The notes under the pieces were generated by a model, which ran no database searches, was not told the origin of the DNA, and worked only from the letters and a program-made list of their open reading frames with translations. The translations under genes and the position numbers were made by a program. Below, piece after piece: positions 21,297 to 32,149 of a DNA stretch of 64,000 nt. Source of the stretch: Dryocosmus kuriphilus (lineage: Eukaryota > Arthropoda > Insecta > Hymenoptera > Cynipidae); contig CM076193.1 of assembly GCA_038277395.1 (NCBI GenBank), positions 74,728,252 through 74,792,251 of the forward strand. Reading direction: 5' to 3'. Every line of letters begins with the position of its first letter. The first letter of the stretch is position 1.

Positions 21297-23500
21297 CTAG
21301 TCGGAATCGGTATCGGCATCTGATTCATCAGAATTTTCGGCCACATTTTCTTTTTCTACAATGGTTGACGGCAACAATAGTTTAATCGCTTCTTCCGACA
21401 AACTTGTACTCTTTTTCGGTCGAATATTACCCATGCTTGTGATGAGAGGATCTGAAGAAACAAGAAGTCGTTGAAACACATCTTGCATATTTTTTTCTCG
21501 TGAAAATTTTCTCGCAAATCTTTCACGGTATGCTTTGATGTCTTTGTTTCTCGACTCCTGCGCTTCTTCAGATAACTCACCAATTGGCAACAAGGACCAA
21601 TCTATAATTAAATGCCCGTGAATAAAAATTTTGTGGACGGCTGTAGGCATACAGTGCCACGGGTGCAATTCTACAATGCGCTTTGCAACGTTAATACAGT
21701 ACGCTCGGAAACGTTCAACGTCAACTCTGAATCCGCTAGCAATAACTTGCAAAATAACATGGCATTTATGCATCATGTCTTCATCGACACCAAGGATTCT
21801 CGCTGAAGTTGAAGATTCCGCGAAAAATCGCCTGGCAGTGTTGCCATCGTATGAGCTACCGAATCCGTGTTTCCGGACATCTACTTTTGAACCCAAAGAT
21901 TTTTTAAACGTCTTTTTGAATTGCGCTTTTTCGTGCTTGTACATTCTGTTTTTCTTCTTCCGATCGCGCTTGCCACTTTTTGTTCCCCAGTTTATAGCCC
22001 AAGTGTAAAAAAAATTCAAAAAACGTATCCACGCATGTAAAGACGAGATCCCAAAGCGAAGATTCGAAACATCTACTTCTCTTTCGATCATTGCGTCAAT
22101 GTTGTTAAAATCTTTTGAGGTTGCGCTACATAAGTAACATTGCAAAGTAGATTTAGTACCGGTTAACGAATTCACAACTTTTCCGTCTACCATCGAAAGT
22201 ATCAATTCGTAAGATATTTCGATTTCTTTTCCATCAATGACGGTATTGTACGAATTGAGTGATTGAATCTGATCTGTGATATATTTTTCTTCCTCACAAG
22301 TCGATTCGGTTTGTTTCTCGCATGAACTGTAAACGTATTGGCCTACAATAGCGTGGAGAGGAAGGTCTTGGATTTCTCCAGAGAATTACTTCATCATTTG
22401 TCGATGGGTCAAAAGATACAAGCCGCAAGGGAACAATTGATGATAAAAAAATGCTTACATCTGAACTTTCAGGATCTGCAAATTTTTGCTTATACTCACT
22501 GTGCCCAGAACTACCATCACGCCCTCATTTTAATATCGATTTTTGATTTTTTTACTGTTTCCGGTGTGAAAGTTCCGATAACATTGTTTTGAACCTGCAA
22601 AATTTTTAGTATGGTATGGTCTAAAAGGTTTTGTAACGGAACTTCAGCAGAGACATCGGTAACAATAATATTTTCAGGGTAACAGCGTTTTTTAGCCTTC
22701 GACACGTGTTTGTAAGACGGCAAAAACGTGGTTCCAACTTTGTTTTGGAGGTTTCTTATATGTTGATAACCATCTTTAAAAAATTTGGAATCGATCACTA
22801 AAGCTAGAGCGTCATTGCTCGATACTTCAACCTGATGTGGTTTTAACGCAAGTTTAAAAGCTGTCCGATATTTGGAAGCTCGCTTTGGAGACTTTGTTGT
22901 GATGTCTTTCAAAATATTGGCAGCATCATTTTCTCCAGATGAACGAAGGCTCATGTTGGCAGCAAATGTCAATTCAGATGTGCTATTATTAGCTCGAAGT
23001 TCCTCCGTTCTCCGTCTTTTTGATCTAGCACTGGCTTCTTCAAAATTTACAGAAGGACGCCCTACTTTATTTGTCTTTTTTTCCGTGGGGACTTGAACGC
23101 ACTGAAAATAATACAATTTAAAAAATGAAATGCAAATTCAAATACAATAAAGAGTTGTATGATGAAAATTTATAAATACGCAAATAAAATTCGTAAACAA
23201 TAATTTGCTTTAAAAATGAACGTGAAAACGTACGGCTATCGTTTCAGAAATTTCAAGCCAGCTCTCGTTGACCTTGAAGAATCTGGAGATGATTCTTCCA
23301 GACTGTTGCCATTTTGTCCTCAGTTTTGAGAGCATTGCTTTCAAGCGTTTCTTTTCATCGGGATTTACTTTGAAATTGATTGTCTCCTTTTCTGAGAGGC
23401 TTTCTTCCAAGATAATTATTTGTTCTTCTAATTCTGAGTGTAAATGTTCTTTCAACATGTTGAAAATATCTGCCCGTGTACACTGCGAGGACGATATCAT
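21297..23500 (-). pseudogene. Transib transposase (RAG1-like DDE recombinase)
   Basis: Minus strand. The first visible exon is 23500-23235 (M-I-S-S-S; splice donor GTACGT) and the second starts at 23101 after TTTTCAG; the codon phase fits. Exon 2 opens with VGRPSVNFEEASARSKRRR, which resembles the GRP-plus-basic nonamer-binding segment of RAG1. A one-base shift near 22530 precedes DGSSGHSEYKQKFAD (candidate first catalytic Asp), and another near 22320 precedes the main 302-residue frame 22205-21297. That frame has MVDGKV (candidate second Asp), a zinc pair CYLC, GNTARRFF, MPTAVHKIFIHG, and EEAQESRNKD (candidate Glu, aligned with SEGNESGNK of RAG1). It ends in an acidic tail. Cut-and-paste transposition is the family role. 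The two shifts inactivate this copy unless they are sequence errors. Residue roles are alignments made by eye. Confidence 0.85.
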
Positions 23501-24277
23501 TTCTGAAATAAAAGTAGGTTCAAATTCACAAAAAATCTTGTAATTAGTATTTTTATTTCATTTTACTAATTTTCAACGCGAAAAAATATTAATATTATAA
23601 AGGCGGATAGTCATTTTATAAACCTCCCGATTATGCAGTAAAATTCTACCCAAAAATATAAAGTATTTCCCCGAAAATTGTACCCTACACGCTCTCAAGG
23701 ACACAGCTTGCGCATCATACAAACCGGTCGATCCTTTCACCTAGCGCTATACGCGTACAACCACGCGACCCCACATATAATAATGAATTACGACGAGAAT
23801 AGCAGAAAGTAGCACCCAATCTTTGGCTTTTCATAAACTTTACATTTAAAATTTTATAATTTAACAAATAACAAAGCGGTAACTCGCGGTAATACAACTT
23901 TCGAGACGATTTTCGAAAACAATTGTTCCATTATTATTCAATAATAATTCTTGACAAGCACGTGTTATTGTTAATGTGAAATATATTCCACGGAGAATTA
24001 GTGAATGGATTACAGTAGAAAATCGTTGTACATACCTTGAGAGGCCCCTTCCATATTGGTACGAACACTTGAAGTGGGTTGTTAATATATTTTTACCCGA
24101 GCGTACATAACGGCACTTTACCACGACACGCGCGAGTACGAAACAGCTGTGCCTTTGAGACGCTATCAAGGGTTCAGTAGGTAGGGAAGATTTTTTTCTT
24201 TTTGTACATTAGATGCAGAAATACCTTCTTTATCGACTTCCGTATTTCGAACGACAAAAAAAAAATATTTTTTGGGG

Positions 24278-24316
24278 GGGTTTTGGCCAGCTTTTGGATC
24301 GTCTTGCCCCACTGTG
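24278..24316 (-). repeat. Right TIR of Transib, perfect RSS heptamer
   Basis: Read inward on the minus strand: CACAGTG (24316-24310), exactly 23 bp, then CCAAAACCC. The spacer differs from the left end at one base (C for T). Confidence 0.85.
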
Positions 24317-26104
24317 CGCTCGGTGGGGTCTCAAGTGGTACAGTCATCGCAGACTACTGTGATCTGTGACCACCGTAAAGTGGTATCTTTCAAGATAGGG
24401 CCTGAACTTTTCAACGGCCCAAACTACAGCCAAACACTCTTGTTCGGTCACCGTATAATTTTTCTCGGCACCTTGCATTAAACGATTAGCGAATGCGACA
24501 ACGTGCTCTTCTCCATTCTGTTCCTGCGTCAGGACGGCCCCCAAACCGGTACTACTAGCATCCGTTTGTAAAACAAATGGCAGTCTGAAGTGGGATCTCG
24601 ATAAGGTAGGTGCGGTAACGAGAGCGCTTTTCAAAGCTTGGAGGAAGGCTTGTTCTTGCTTTTCCTCCCATGTATACCGTCTGTTTTTCTTTAATAACTG
24701 ACACAGGTGTTAAGCTTTTCTAGCAAACTCTTTTATAAAACGCCTGTACCATGACACCATACCCAGAAATCGTCTTAACTGTCGTAAGGTCTTAGGAGCT
24801 GGGTAGTTCATTATTGGTTCAACCTTCTCAGGATCCGGGTGCATTCCCATCCTGTCTACCAAGTAATCTAAATACCGTACCTGACTACATCCGAACTCAC
24901 TTTTCTCGCGATTCACGGTAAGACCGGCATTACGAATAGCATCTGAAACCTTAGCTATCCAGCGCATATGTTCTTCGAAAGTCTCACTGACCACTATGAT
25001 GTTGTCCATGCACGCAAACGCATGGGGCTCAAATTCCGGCGTTATCAAACGGTCCAACATTCGTTGAAAGCTAGCCGGTGCTCCCGACAACCCGAGCTGC
25101 ATTCTATTATAATGGAAAAGTCCTTTTCACGCACCGAAAAAGCAGTGAGCTTGCTTTCTTCTGCCAACGGAATTTGGTGGTAAGCCTGACATAAATCGAT
25201 CTTGAAATCTAGCGTGCTGACGCGAGTTTGTGCAATATCTCACTAATATTCCGCAGCGGGTAAGCATCTTTTTTCGCAACTTATTCAGCTTTCGGAAGTC
25301 AATGCAAAGCCTATAACCTTCGTCCGACTTTTTCACCATGACCAACGGGTTACACCATTTGCTCCTACCAGGACTAATTATTCCCTCCGTTTCAAGCTTC
25401 TGAGCTGCCTCTCTAAGAGCTTCTTCCACTTTTGGAGATAATTGCATATGGCATTGTTTGATGGGAGGGTGGCCCTGCACATCTATTTCATTAAACTACT
25501 TGCAGGAAGTTTAATCGGCATGGGCGGGATTTTCTCCGTGAGAAACCTATCGAGATATCTGGCCTCACTTTCTCGGAGCTCCCTCAGCGCCGCGGAAGCT
25601 TGACCGCTCGATATCCCCGCGGCGTTATCCTGAGCCAAGACGCTGTTCTCCGAAACCGGAACTGATTCTGTCGGAAATGTTGTCAAGTCTAACTGTTGAC
25701 GTTGATAGGAACGCCATTTTGCTTCACCTAATCTCCATATTCTGGGCTTAAATCTAACGTCAAAATCGAAAAGTTGGGCAAAATCATGTTCAAACAAAAC
25801 TTCACAATCGAATGTTGGTGCAAAACGAATAGACAAACATTTCTTTATACATAAAAACTCTAATGGTAAGGTTGCTTGTCCGGCCGTTTCCTCGACAACG
25901 TCATTTGGGTACATAATTCACGTGCGTGTCTGGTTAGCTAGTCTCCAGCAAAGCGCGAAATTTTTTGAAAGCAGGCTTGCCCACATATGTGCAGCACGAG
26001 CCTAATCAAAGAGTCCATAAACTTCAACTGAAATAAAGAGCCGCCTTTCATCCAATACTGCATTGACTTGCTCTTTATGGATTTGAGGGGCCTCAATAAC
26101 AAGG
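24317..26104 (-). pseudogene. Gypsy protease, reverse transcriptase and RNase H
   Basis: Minus strand, several frames. Protease-like region about 26100-25500: EVYGLFD is followed by a stop where the D-T-G triad should be, then FDCEVLFEHDFAQLFDFDVRFK. RT: KWCNPLVMVKKSD, RLCIDFRKLNKL, the first catalytic Asp in FKIDLCQAYHQIPL (frame-shifted), and QLGLSGAPASFQRMLDRL. The active-site box is CMDNI, so Asp is replaced by Asn at the second position. Connection: LRRFLGMVSWYRRFI. RNase H starts with VLQTDASSTGLGAVLTQ and continues to TDHSSLR, followed by TGA in place of the conserved Trp, just before the Transib duplication. Loss of the RT active site, stops and frameshifts show an old, inactive copy. 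Confidence 0.88.
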
Positions 26105-28019
26105 GGAGGAGGTGACGGGACCCGATCGTCACTTCTCCTTACTTGTTTCCCGACCGGGGTCCGGAGCATCCGCTACAGCTCCTCGAATACTGACCGGTTT
26201 GGTCACAAGAGTGGTAGAAAACCTTTTTAGGCTTAGAGCAAGAGGTATAATTATGGCCCTGTTCGGTACAATTCTAACAACCGCCACGCAGCTCCCTATT
26301 AATAGTGGCACTAGCGGGAGTGAACACAGGAGGGGGCTGCGTTGAGGGAACTGTCTTCTTCAGTTCGGATCCCACCGCTGCACTCGGAGATCCCGGTGCA
26401 TGGGCGGCCTGGGTATCCACCGAAGGATAGCTGGGACTAGCTGGCATCATTGATGCCTGAGGAAAGCCTGGGCAAAAGCCATAAGGTCGCCAATAAGGGG
26501 GAAAATAACTAAACTGATTCGGCACATTTGTTTGCGGCACGGGTGGAGGATTTACTCCAGCACACTGACTGCCTGCATTGCCGGTCGACGCGAACTCGGT
26601 CGACGTTTGTTTCGCGTCATTATTTGATTTATTACTACCGCCCTTGCCTCGATTTCTAGGTTTCATTTTATTTACGCTGGGATTAAGTCTGTTGTCGGCG
26701 GAATTATTATTTCCGGACTTCGCCTGCTGGCCCTTAGTTGGACCATTCAGTTCTGCCCCTGCAGCAGCGACTCCTTCCGACTTCTGATTTTGATTCGCCC
26801 TAGAAGAGAACTCCGGCAGAGCGCTATTCTTAACAGGGGGAGGGGGTAGATAAGCTTGTGAAATTTCTCTAGACGCCTCGAACCTCTCACCTGCTTCCTC
26901 TAGCTCGCCGAAGGATTTATACTCCAACTTCGGAAGAGCTCCAAGGTAAATCGGGTGTAAGTTGTTAATTGCTAGCTGAAATTGCTCATATTCTGAAATC
27001 GAATGACAGTAATGCTGAAAAATTAAACAAATTTTTAATAAATAATCAGCAGCGAGCTCGTCCGGACCCTAGGTTCTACGTCGTCCCTCGTCCCTAACTC
27101 GCGTCTGGAAGTTTATTCCGCCGTATCTGCGCTTGAAGGCGACAAAAAATTCGGCCCATGATTTCCACCTACTGCAATTGAACCGATACCAGTATTGAGC
27201 CGGTGGTTTAAGCAGAAACGGCAGTGCCCTAAAAATATCCTCATCCGTTAGAGAGCTACCGGTACGACATTCCTCCACTCTCGTAAGGAACTCTTCCGCG
27301 CTACTATCCCGTTTCCGCTATAACTTATATTCCATTTCTGCACAATATTATGGATGTTCGAATTCGTGCTCCAACTGGATTGACTCGGTATTTCTATCCT
27401 TCTGTGCGGAAATGAACCCCCAATACTGGTTCGAGTGCCTACATCAGCGAAAGAATCCTGGTTGACGGTAAACGGATCTTGATTTGGCCCATATTGCTCC
27501 AAAAACGAATTATGACTAAAGAGCGCAGCCGTGACATAACTCGCATCTAAGTCGGTATCGCGATCCAGTGAACTCTCCGACGAATGTGTTTGTCCGCCCG
27601 GTTCGGCTCTCGCAGCCCCCCGTTGTTCGGCATTATTACTCAAATTCACGCCACTCCTGGTAAGGATCATCCGGGTATCCGTGGACTGCACTAAACCCTG
27701 AAAAGACCTGGCGACCATAATGAACCTGCTAACGGGGGTACTGAACGGCATCGTTTGGTTGGAAGGCGGTAAGGATGTATAATTCGCGGTTCGGAAGGCA
27801 AAAGTTACCCCGGAATGCTCCTACCTGCTCCGAGTGAAAAGTCAGAGGTGTCAGGGTTTCTTTCACCTGTAAACCCCACTCGAAATTGACTACCGGCGCT
27901 AGTTTCCGTTGAGGTGATTGGAGGGGCCCCAGTGCTCGAGGTCTGGGTATTACGCGTCCCTCTTGAACGCGAGAACTCGGCAGATTCATCGCCCTCTGCC
28001 ACCTCATCCTAAGTATCAT
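26105..28019 (-). pseudogene. Gypsy gag
   Basis: Minus strand. The N-terminal portion about 28019-27300 has no clear fold. The capsid core begins near NIVQKWNISYSG and, after a frameshift near 27270, continues with SLTDEDIFRALPFLLKPPAQ, YWYRFNCSRWKSWAEFF and KRRYGG. After another shift the Pro/Asn-rich segment 26927-26274 ends at GGC, followed by TAG where a Trp would complete C-W-N-C. The knuckles beyond are NCTEQGHNYTSC and CDQTGQYSRSC (about 26280-26180). Gag would assemble the particle. At least three frameshifts and one stop. Confidence 0.8.
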
Positions 28020-28483
28020 GCATCCGCCAACAATGCGGGTGAAACTTTACCAGCCGCCAACGCATGGCCATTTCCTCGCCCTCAACTCTAAGTCGGAGAT
28101 AGCTCAAGGTATCTCGTAACTCCTCAATCGTCAAGGAACTCGCCCATCCAACGACAGAGTCAGTCGTCTCCGCCCACAATCGGTCCACTTTTATCGTCTA
28201 ATCCTCCATCGCGGTTTGATCTCTACGCAACCTGAAAATCCTACTGTAAAAAAAAAAACAAAACCCACACTAAAAGGTGAATATCGAAATTTCAAATAGT
28301 CGGCATACCTCAATTAAATTGAATTCCTTTCTCAAGGTCGACTCGGTTCGTCTTATCTCACGCGAGTGTGAACACTTCAATTCATAAAAAATGGTAAGTC
28401 GGGAATGTTTGTTCAAGCTCAACAAATTAACAAAATTGTTAAAACCCAAAAAAATTTCAGAGTCCCAATCTGATTCGTTCTGG
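28020..28483 (-). other. Gypsy leader between primer-binding site and gag
   Basis: About 460 bp of 5' untranslated leader on the minus strand, with a short poly(A/T)-rich patch near 28245. I see no recognisable protein motif here. Confidence 0.5.
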
Positions 28484-28501
28484 GCCCCACGTTGGGCGCC
28501 A
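28484..28501 (-). other. Gypsy primer-binding site, tRNA-Lys(CTT) type
   Basis: On the minus strand TGGCGCCCAACGTGGGGC, five bases downstream of the LTR end. From memory this 18-mer is the classical primer-binding site for tRNA-Lys1,2, known from several vertebrate retroviruses. Confidence 0.8.
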
Positions 28502-28506
28502 AAATT

Positions 28507-30142
28507 TATAACGATAATTCTGACCTCATGGAACGGAAGGCCTCGAGTATCGCTACAATTGGCGATATCCTACGTGTGTCGTAAAGTTTGATTTAAAATT
28601 TGCATGATTAAATTTTTATTATATTTGTCAGGCGCAGGACACCCTAAAGGGGTGTCCCTCAAAGAATACAAAAAAAATTCAAAGAATTATAACGCCGAGA
28701 AAAAAAAAAATACTGAACAGAAAAATAAAAGAAAAATCAGACAGCTCAAATAATTAGTCCCGTGTTAGCTCTGAAGGAAGGGTGCGGTAGGGGCGGAAAA
28801 ACGAATCAGAATTTCATAATAAATAAGCAAAGAAAACTCAGAATTTTATAAGAAGAAAACTGTTTCATAGAAATTTATTATAAGGTGAAATGTTGATACG
28901 AGACAATATTTACATATTCGCAAGGAATTAGGAAGAGAAACGAAAGTATAATCATGTGCGTCGGCATGGACGCTTAAACGAATATCCGGCAAGGTCATTG
29001 ACGGTAAGGCAAAGTACAAAGGTTTGATCTTCTAGGCACGTAATACCTACATTTCGACAGATTCCTTTCACGATGAATTGACTCTATAAACTCTAGAATA
29101 CGTATCTCATTAATCACAAAAAAATAATGGATAAGAGAACGGCAACAAAAAAAAAAAAGAAATCAACTTTTAATTTCCCCGAAAGCGTGAATCTACTAGC
29201 AACGACATTTAATATGGCGTGTAGCCTGAGTTTTATATGCTTGAAACACTCCGCGATTGCATCTACTCACTTCCTCACTCTAAAATGTACATACTTCTGC
29301 CTTTCGCGCAACAAATACATGAGGAAAAATCTAGACAAAATTGGAGATCTACAAAGAGAAATTGTTGCGGCCTACCTAGCTTCCCGAAGCCCAGATCCCT
29401 GGTTTCTCATCCTATCTTTGGCTTTTGGAAAAAGACTTCAAAATCGGCCACTGCAGCGATCAAGAAAACAACACTCACACGAAGATGACCTGCGTAGAAC
29501 TGACTTCCGCACTCTACTCGCCGACAGGCATCCGCCCCGTGTCTAGCTGAGTCCGTGAGGTGCTGCTCTCTGGACTATTCGCTCTGCTGTCGATAACTTC
29601 ACGGAGCGATCGTCCTCCAGTGGTATACGGAGACCTGGTGTTGCCGGCAAAATGGTCGCGACTGCAAGTTCGACACCTCGGGCTGCCGGAAATAATCACG
29701 GTCTTCGTGTGTGAATCTCCATCGTGAGATATTGCGTGTCTCAAGTGTGCGGAACTTGTGCGCGTGTGGTGGCAAGTGGTATAAGTTTTTGTGACACGGG
29801 GTTCTGACACCTCGATGAGCAGAATCCAGTTGGCTGCCCAAAGAGAATTACCAAGGATCCTGGCTTCTGGGAGGCAAGTAAGTCCCCACGACCCGACATC
29901 TCGAAATTTCGTTAATATGTCAATTAAACTCACTTACATTAACGTATATTAATCTAGCTTTACATAGACTTCTTAATATTAAACCCTTCTCATTCCCACT
30001 CTCACATTTATACTCATTTTTACATTTTGCATCAGTGAGTTCATGCTGGCCATCTATCCTTTCCTTATTATTTTACTTTTAACCCTATTTTGTATCAGCG
30101 CAGGAGGAGGATCATGAACGGGGTGTGATTCACCACGTTACA
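28507..30142 (-). repeat. 5' LTR of the Gypsy element
   Basis: 1636 bp. One 240-bp block (28879-29120 against 8279-8520) differs at about three positions, but the first 150 bp (28507 onward) differ at roughly a dozen, so divergence is uneven. Followed by the AGCA duplication. Confidence 0.9.
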
Positions 30143-30160
30143 AGCACCCCACGTATTTTA

Positions 30161-30994
30161 CCAGGGGTGTTAGTTGAAGTTTGCCGGTTTTATTCATAGA
30201 TGTCGCTAGAGGTATGTATACATTTCTATGATTTGGCATCTATGTGATATTTTTCTATGAACAATAGCCTTCAAAAATACACAATTACATTCTGCCAAAA
30301 TAATAGCATCATAGTTGTTTACCTCAGTGAATATGTCGAGTTTCGTTCCAAGTAAATCGCATTTGCGGCATTCGTTGCTTTTCTTATTTCATCAAAAGAA
30401 AAAAGCAGTTGAAGCTCATCGATTGCTGGTAGAAACTTATGGTGAACATGCTCCAGTGATTAGAACATGTGAGACGTGGTTTCGTCAATTTAAAAGTGGA
30501 GATTTCGATTTAACAGACAATGAACATCCTGGTGCAGCGAAAAAGTTCGAAGACGAGGAATTGCAGGCGTTATTGGATGAAGACCCAACCCAATCGCAAC
30601 AACAATTGTCACAAACACTAAATGTGACCCGAGGAGCAATTTGCCAACGTTTAAAAGCCATGGGAAAAATCCAAAAGTATGGAAAATGGGTATCGCACCC
30701 GCTGTACTCTCCAGACCTCGCCCCGTCCGACTATCACCTTTTCGCATCAATGGGACACTCACTCGCAGAGCAGCGCTTCGCCAATTTTGAAGAAGGCGAA
30801 AAATGGCTCGTCGAATAGTTTGCCTCGAAAGAGAAAAGGTTTTTTTGGAATGGTATCCATGATTTGCCTGAAAGATGGGCAAAATGTGTACAATCCAATG
30901 GTCAATACTTTGAACAAAAATTTTTTGAGATTTCCTTGAGAATTAAGTGTTTTCTTTATTGAAAAACCCGGCAAACTTCAACTAACACCCCTGG
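30161..30994 (+). mobile_element. mariner element, internally deleted
   Basis: 834 bp with perfect 27-bp inverted ends starting CCAGGGGTGTTAGTTGAAGT, flanked by TA on both sides (30159-30160 and 30995-30996). The same sequence without the insertion exists in the other foldback arm near 5105-5120, which confirms the insertion site. Confidence 0.95.
30333..30962 (+). pseudogene. mariner transposase, central deletion
   Basis: The frame starts MSSFVPSKSHLRH at 30333. The first ~125 residues hold the paired helix-turn-helix DNA-binding region (FHQKKKAVEAHRL, ETWFRQFKSGDFDL, NVTRGAICQRLKAMGKIQK, KYGKWV). The sequence then jumps directly to YSPDLAPSDYHLFASMGHSL, the motif containing the third catalytic Asp of D,D34D. 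The catalytic centre with the first two Asp, about 130 residues, is missing. In-frame TAG at 30818 replaces a Trp expected before FASKEK; reading on gives HDLPERWAKCVQSNG and a final TGA at 30962. It cannot catalyse transposition but its ends may be mobilised by a complete relative. Most similar in my judgement to the irritans subfamily. Confidence 0.92.
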
Positions 30995-31582
30995 TAGTGC
31001 TAAATATTAGATACAAGAAATGTTTAACAGCTGCAGAAAAGACTCATTTCAAAATACTCTTCTTCAAATTGGGTATTTTCAAAATATGGTTACAAATTTA
31101 AAAAATGATATTTATTAAAATATTCTAAGAAAACTCAGAACAGACTAAGAAGTTTGGAAGAAATTTCCAAGAATATTGGACGACAGTCCAATTGAAAGAG
31201 GCTTCTTTGAACTTCAAATCCTGCCAAAGAAGACGCTTTTTAAACACACTTAGCATTTCATTTTGAAATTTTTAAAAAGCTGAATATTCCTTAGCAAAAC
31301 TAAACTCGCATTCAGCGAGAAATTTCACATATATGTCTGAAGCAGATCTGAAATCTCAAAATTTTTATCACGTACTGAAGTGGGTCCAGTATTATGAAAA
31401 GGAAAGTTAAACGTGGATTTCAAAAAAAAGGTAAAAGTTTCAAAATTCAAAATTTGATAGAATTTTTAGTAAAAACGGGAGGTAAAATTATATATTTAGG
31501 AAGGTACATTGGCATTGGAAAATACTGTCACGTCTTACATGATTTGAAATTCGCACTTCTCTAATATTTATATTTATATAGT

Positions 31583-32149
31583 TACAAATCTCGAGACTGC
31601 GACAGAGACTTAAACTTAAAATTACTTATATAGTGTTGAGAAACACTGGTAAACACTGAAATCCTGTGAAACATAAAAATTTTGTGGAAAAAATACCGAA
31701 GACAAAATAACAACATAGCCTCAAAACTGTCAAAAATACGCAAGCATTTGTAGTCGACTTAAATATAATTTCCACTATTATCTTCTGTAATTACATTTGC
31801 ATGGTGAGGTTTAATTAAACTGTTCCCCTATGGAACATGATTTAATTATTTTAAAAAACAAAAATATAGCACTATAAAAGCCCACAGTGTCTTACACGGT
31901 GAAACTTCGTTATTTGCAGTTATTTGTGTTTTTCATCATTTCTCAAGTTTCTGGATTCACCCCGGGATCCGGACGTTCCGTTCGTCGCGTATGCATGAGC
32001 ATACATATTCATGACGTCACAGCTAGGATAATTTAGAAACCGACAAATATCAAATGAAATTCAATCTCGTAGCTACCCGAATCGGCCCGGAGAGGCGCTA
32101 CTATACCGATAGATGTGCTTCCTCTATGAGGATGTTTACTCTCAGTTTC
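31583..32149. other. Spacer without recognised features
   Basis: About 570 bp between the foldback end and the Penelope-like element. AT-rich, with a GC-richer patch near 31965-32030 (CCCGGGATCCGGACG). No gene or repeat recognised. Confidence 0.4.

Larger units (their letters stand above)
20661..24316 (-). mobile_element. Transib DNA transposon
   Basis: 3656 bp with inverted termini. The right end reads inward CACAGTG, the left end CTCAGTG. Both continue with the same 23-bp spacer, one base apart, and then CCAAAACCC. The flanks are CGCCC (20656-20660) and CGCTC (24317-24321), a five-base GC-rich target duplication with one substitution. On the coding strand of the interrupted Gypsy pol this is GGGCG; collapsing it to one copy restores the Thr-Gly-Arg-Leu-Val stretch expected in RNase H. 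Transib transposons are known for five-base GC-rich duplications, CACWRTG-type termini and a RAG1-like transposase, all seen here. Confidence 0.88.
7907..30142 (-). mobile_element. Gypsy LTR retrotransposon with two nested elements
   Basis: Two long terminal repeats in the same orientation bound 22.2 kb. The target duplication AGCA occurs at 7903-7906 and 30143-30146. The element reads on the minus strand: 5' LTR 28507-30142, primer-binding site 28484-28501, gag, pol, polypurine tract and 3' LTR 7907-9574. Removing the Transib element (3.7 kb) and the BEL element (8.0 kb) leaves an ancestral element of about 10.6 kb. Gag and pol carry many frameshifts, stop codons and lost catalytic residues, so the copy is dead. 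Family: Ty3/Gypsy by gene order (RT, RNase H, then integrase) and sequence motifs; clade not determined. Confidence 0.92.
4524..31582. mobile_element. Foldback element with ~1.7-kb inverted arms, split by later insertions
   Basis: Left arm 4524-6265 is the reverse complement of 6785-7906 followed by 30147-30160 and 30997-31582. Removing the Gypsy element (7907-30142 plus one copy of its duplication) and the mariner (30161-30994 plus one TA) leaves a right arm of about 1.72 kb against 1.74 kb on the left, a good fit to a single ancestral foldback of about 4 kb. Outer ends are at TATAAATATAAATATTAG on both sides, allowing a few bases of uncertainty. The centre holds no transposase, so it would be non-autonomous. 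The arms have drifted by substitutions and small indels. Confidence 0.8.
30143..31582 (-). repeat. Right arm of the foldback element, outer part
   Basis: Bases 30147-30160 and 30997-31582 together are the reverse complement of 4524-5140. The mariner occupies the interval between them. Confidence 0.75.

Noticed and set aside
20661..24316. hAT origin of the CAGTG-ended element
   Set aside because: CAGTG ends suggested hAT at first, but no eight-base duplication fits. Extending both ends by two bases gives CACAGTG/CTCAGTG with a five-base duplication, and the protein is RAG1/Transib-like.
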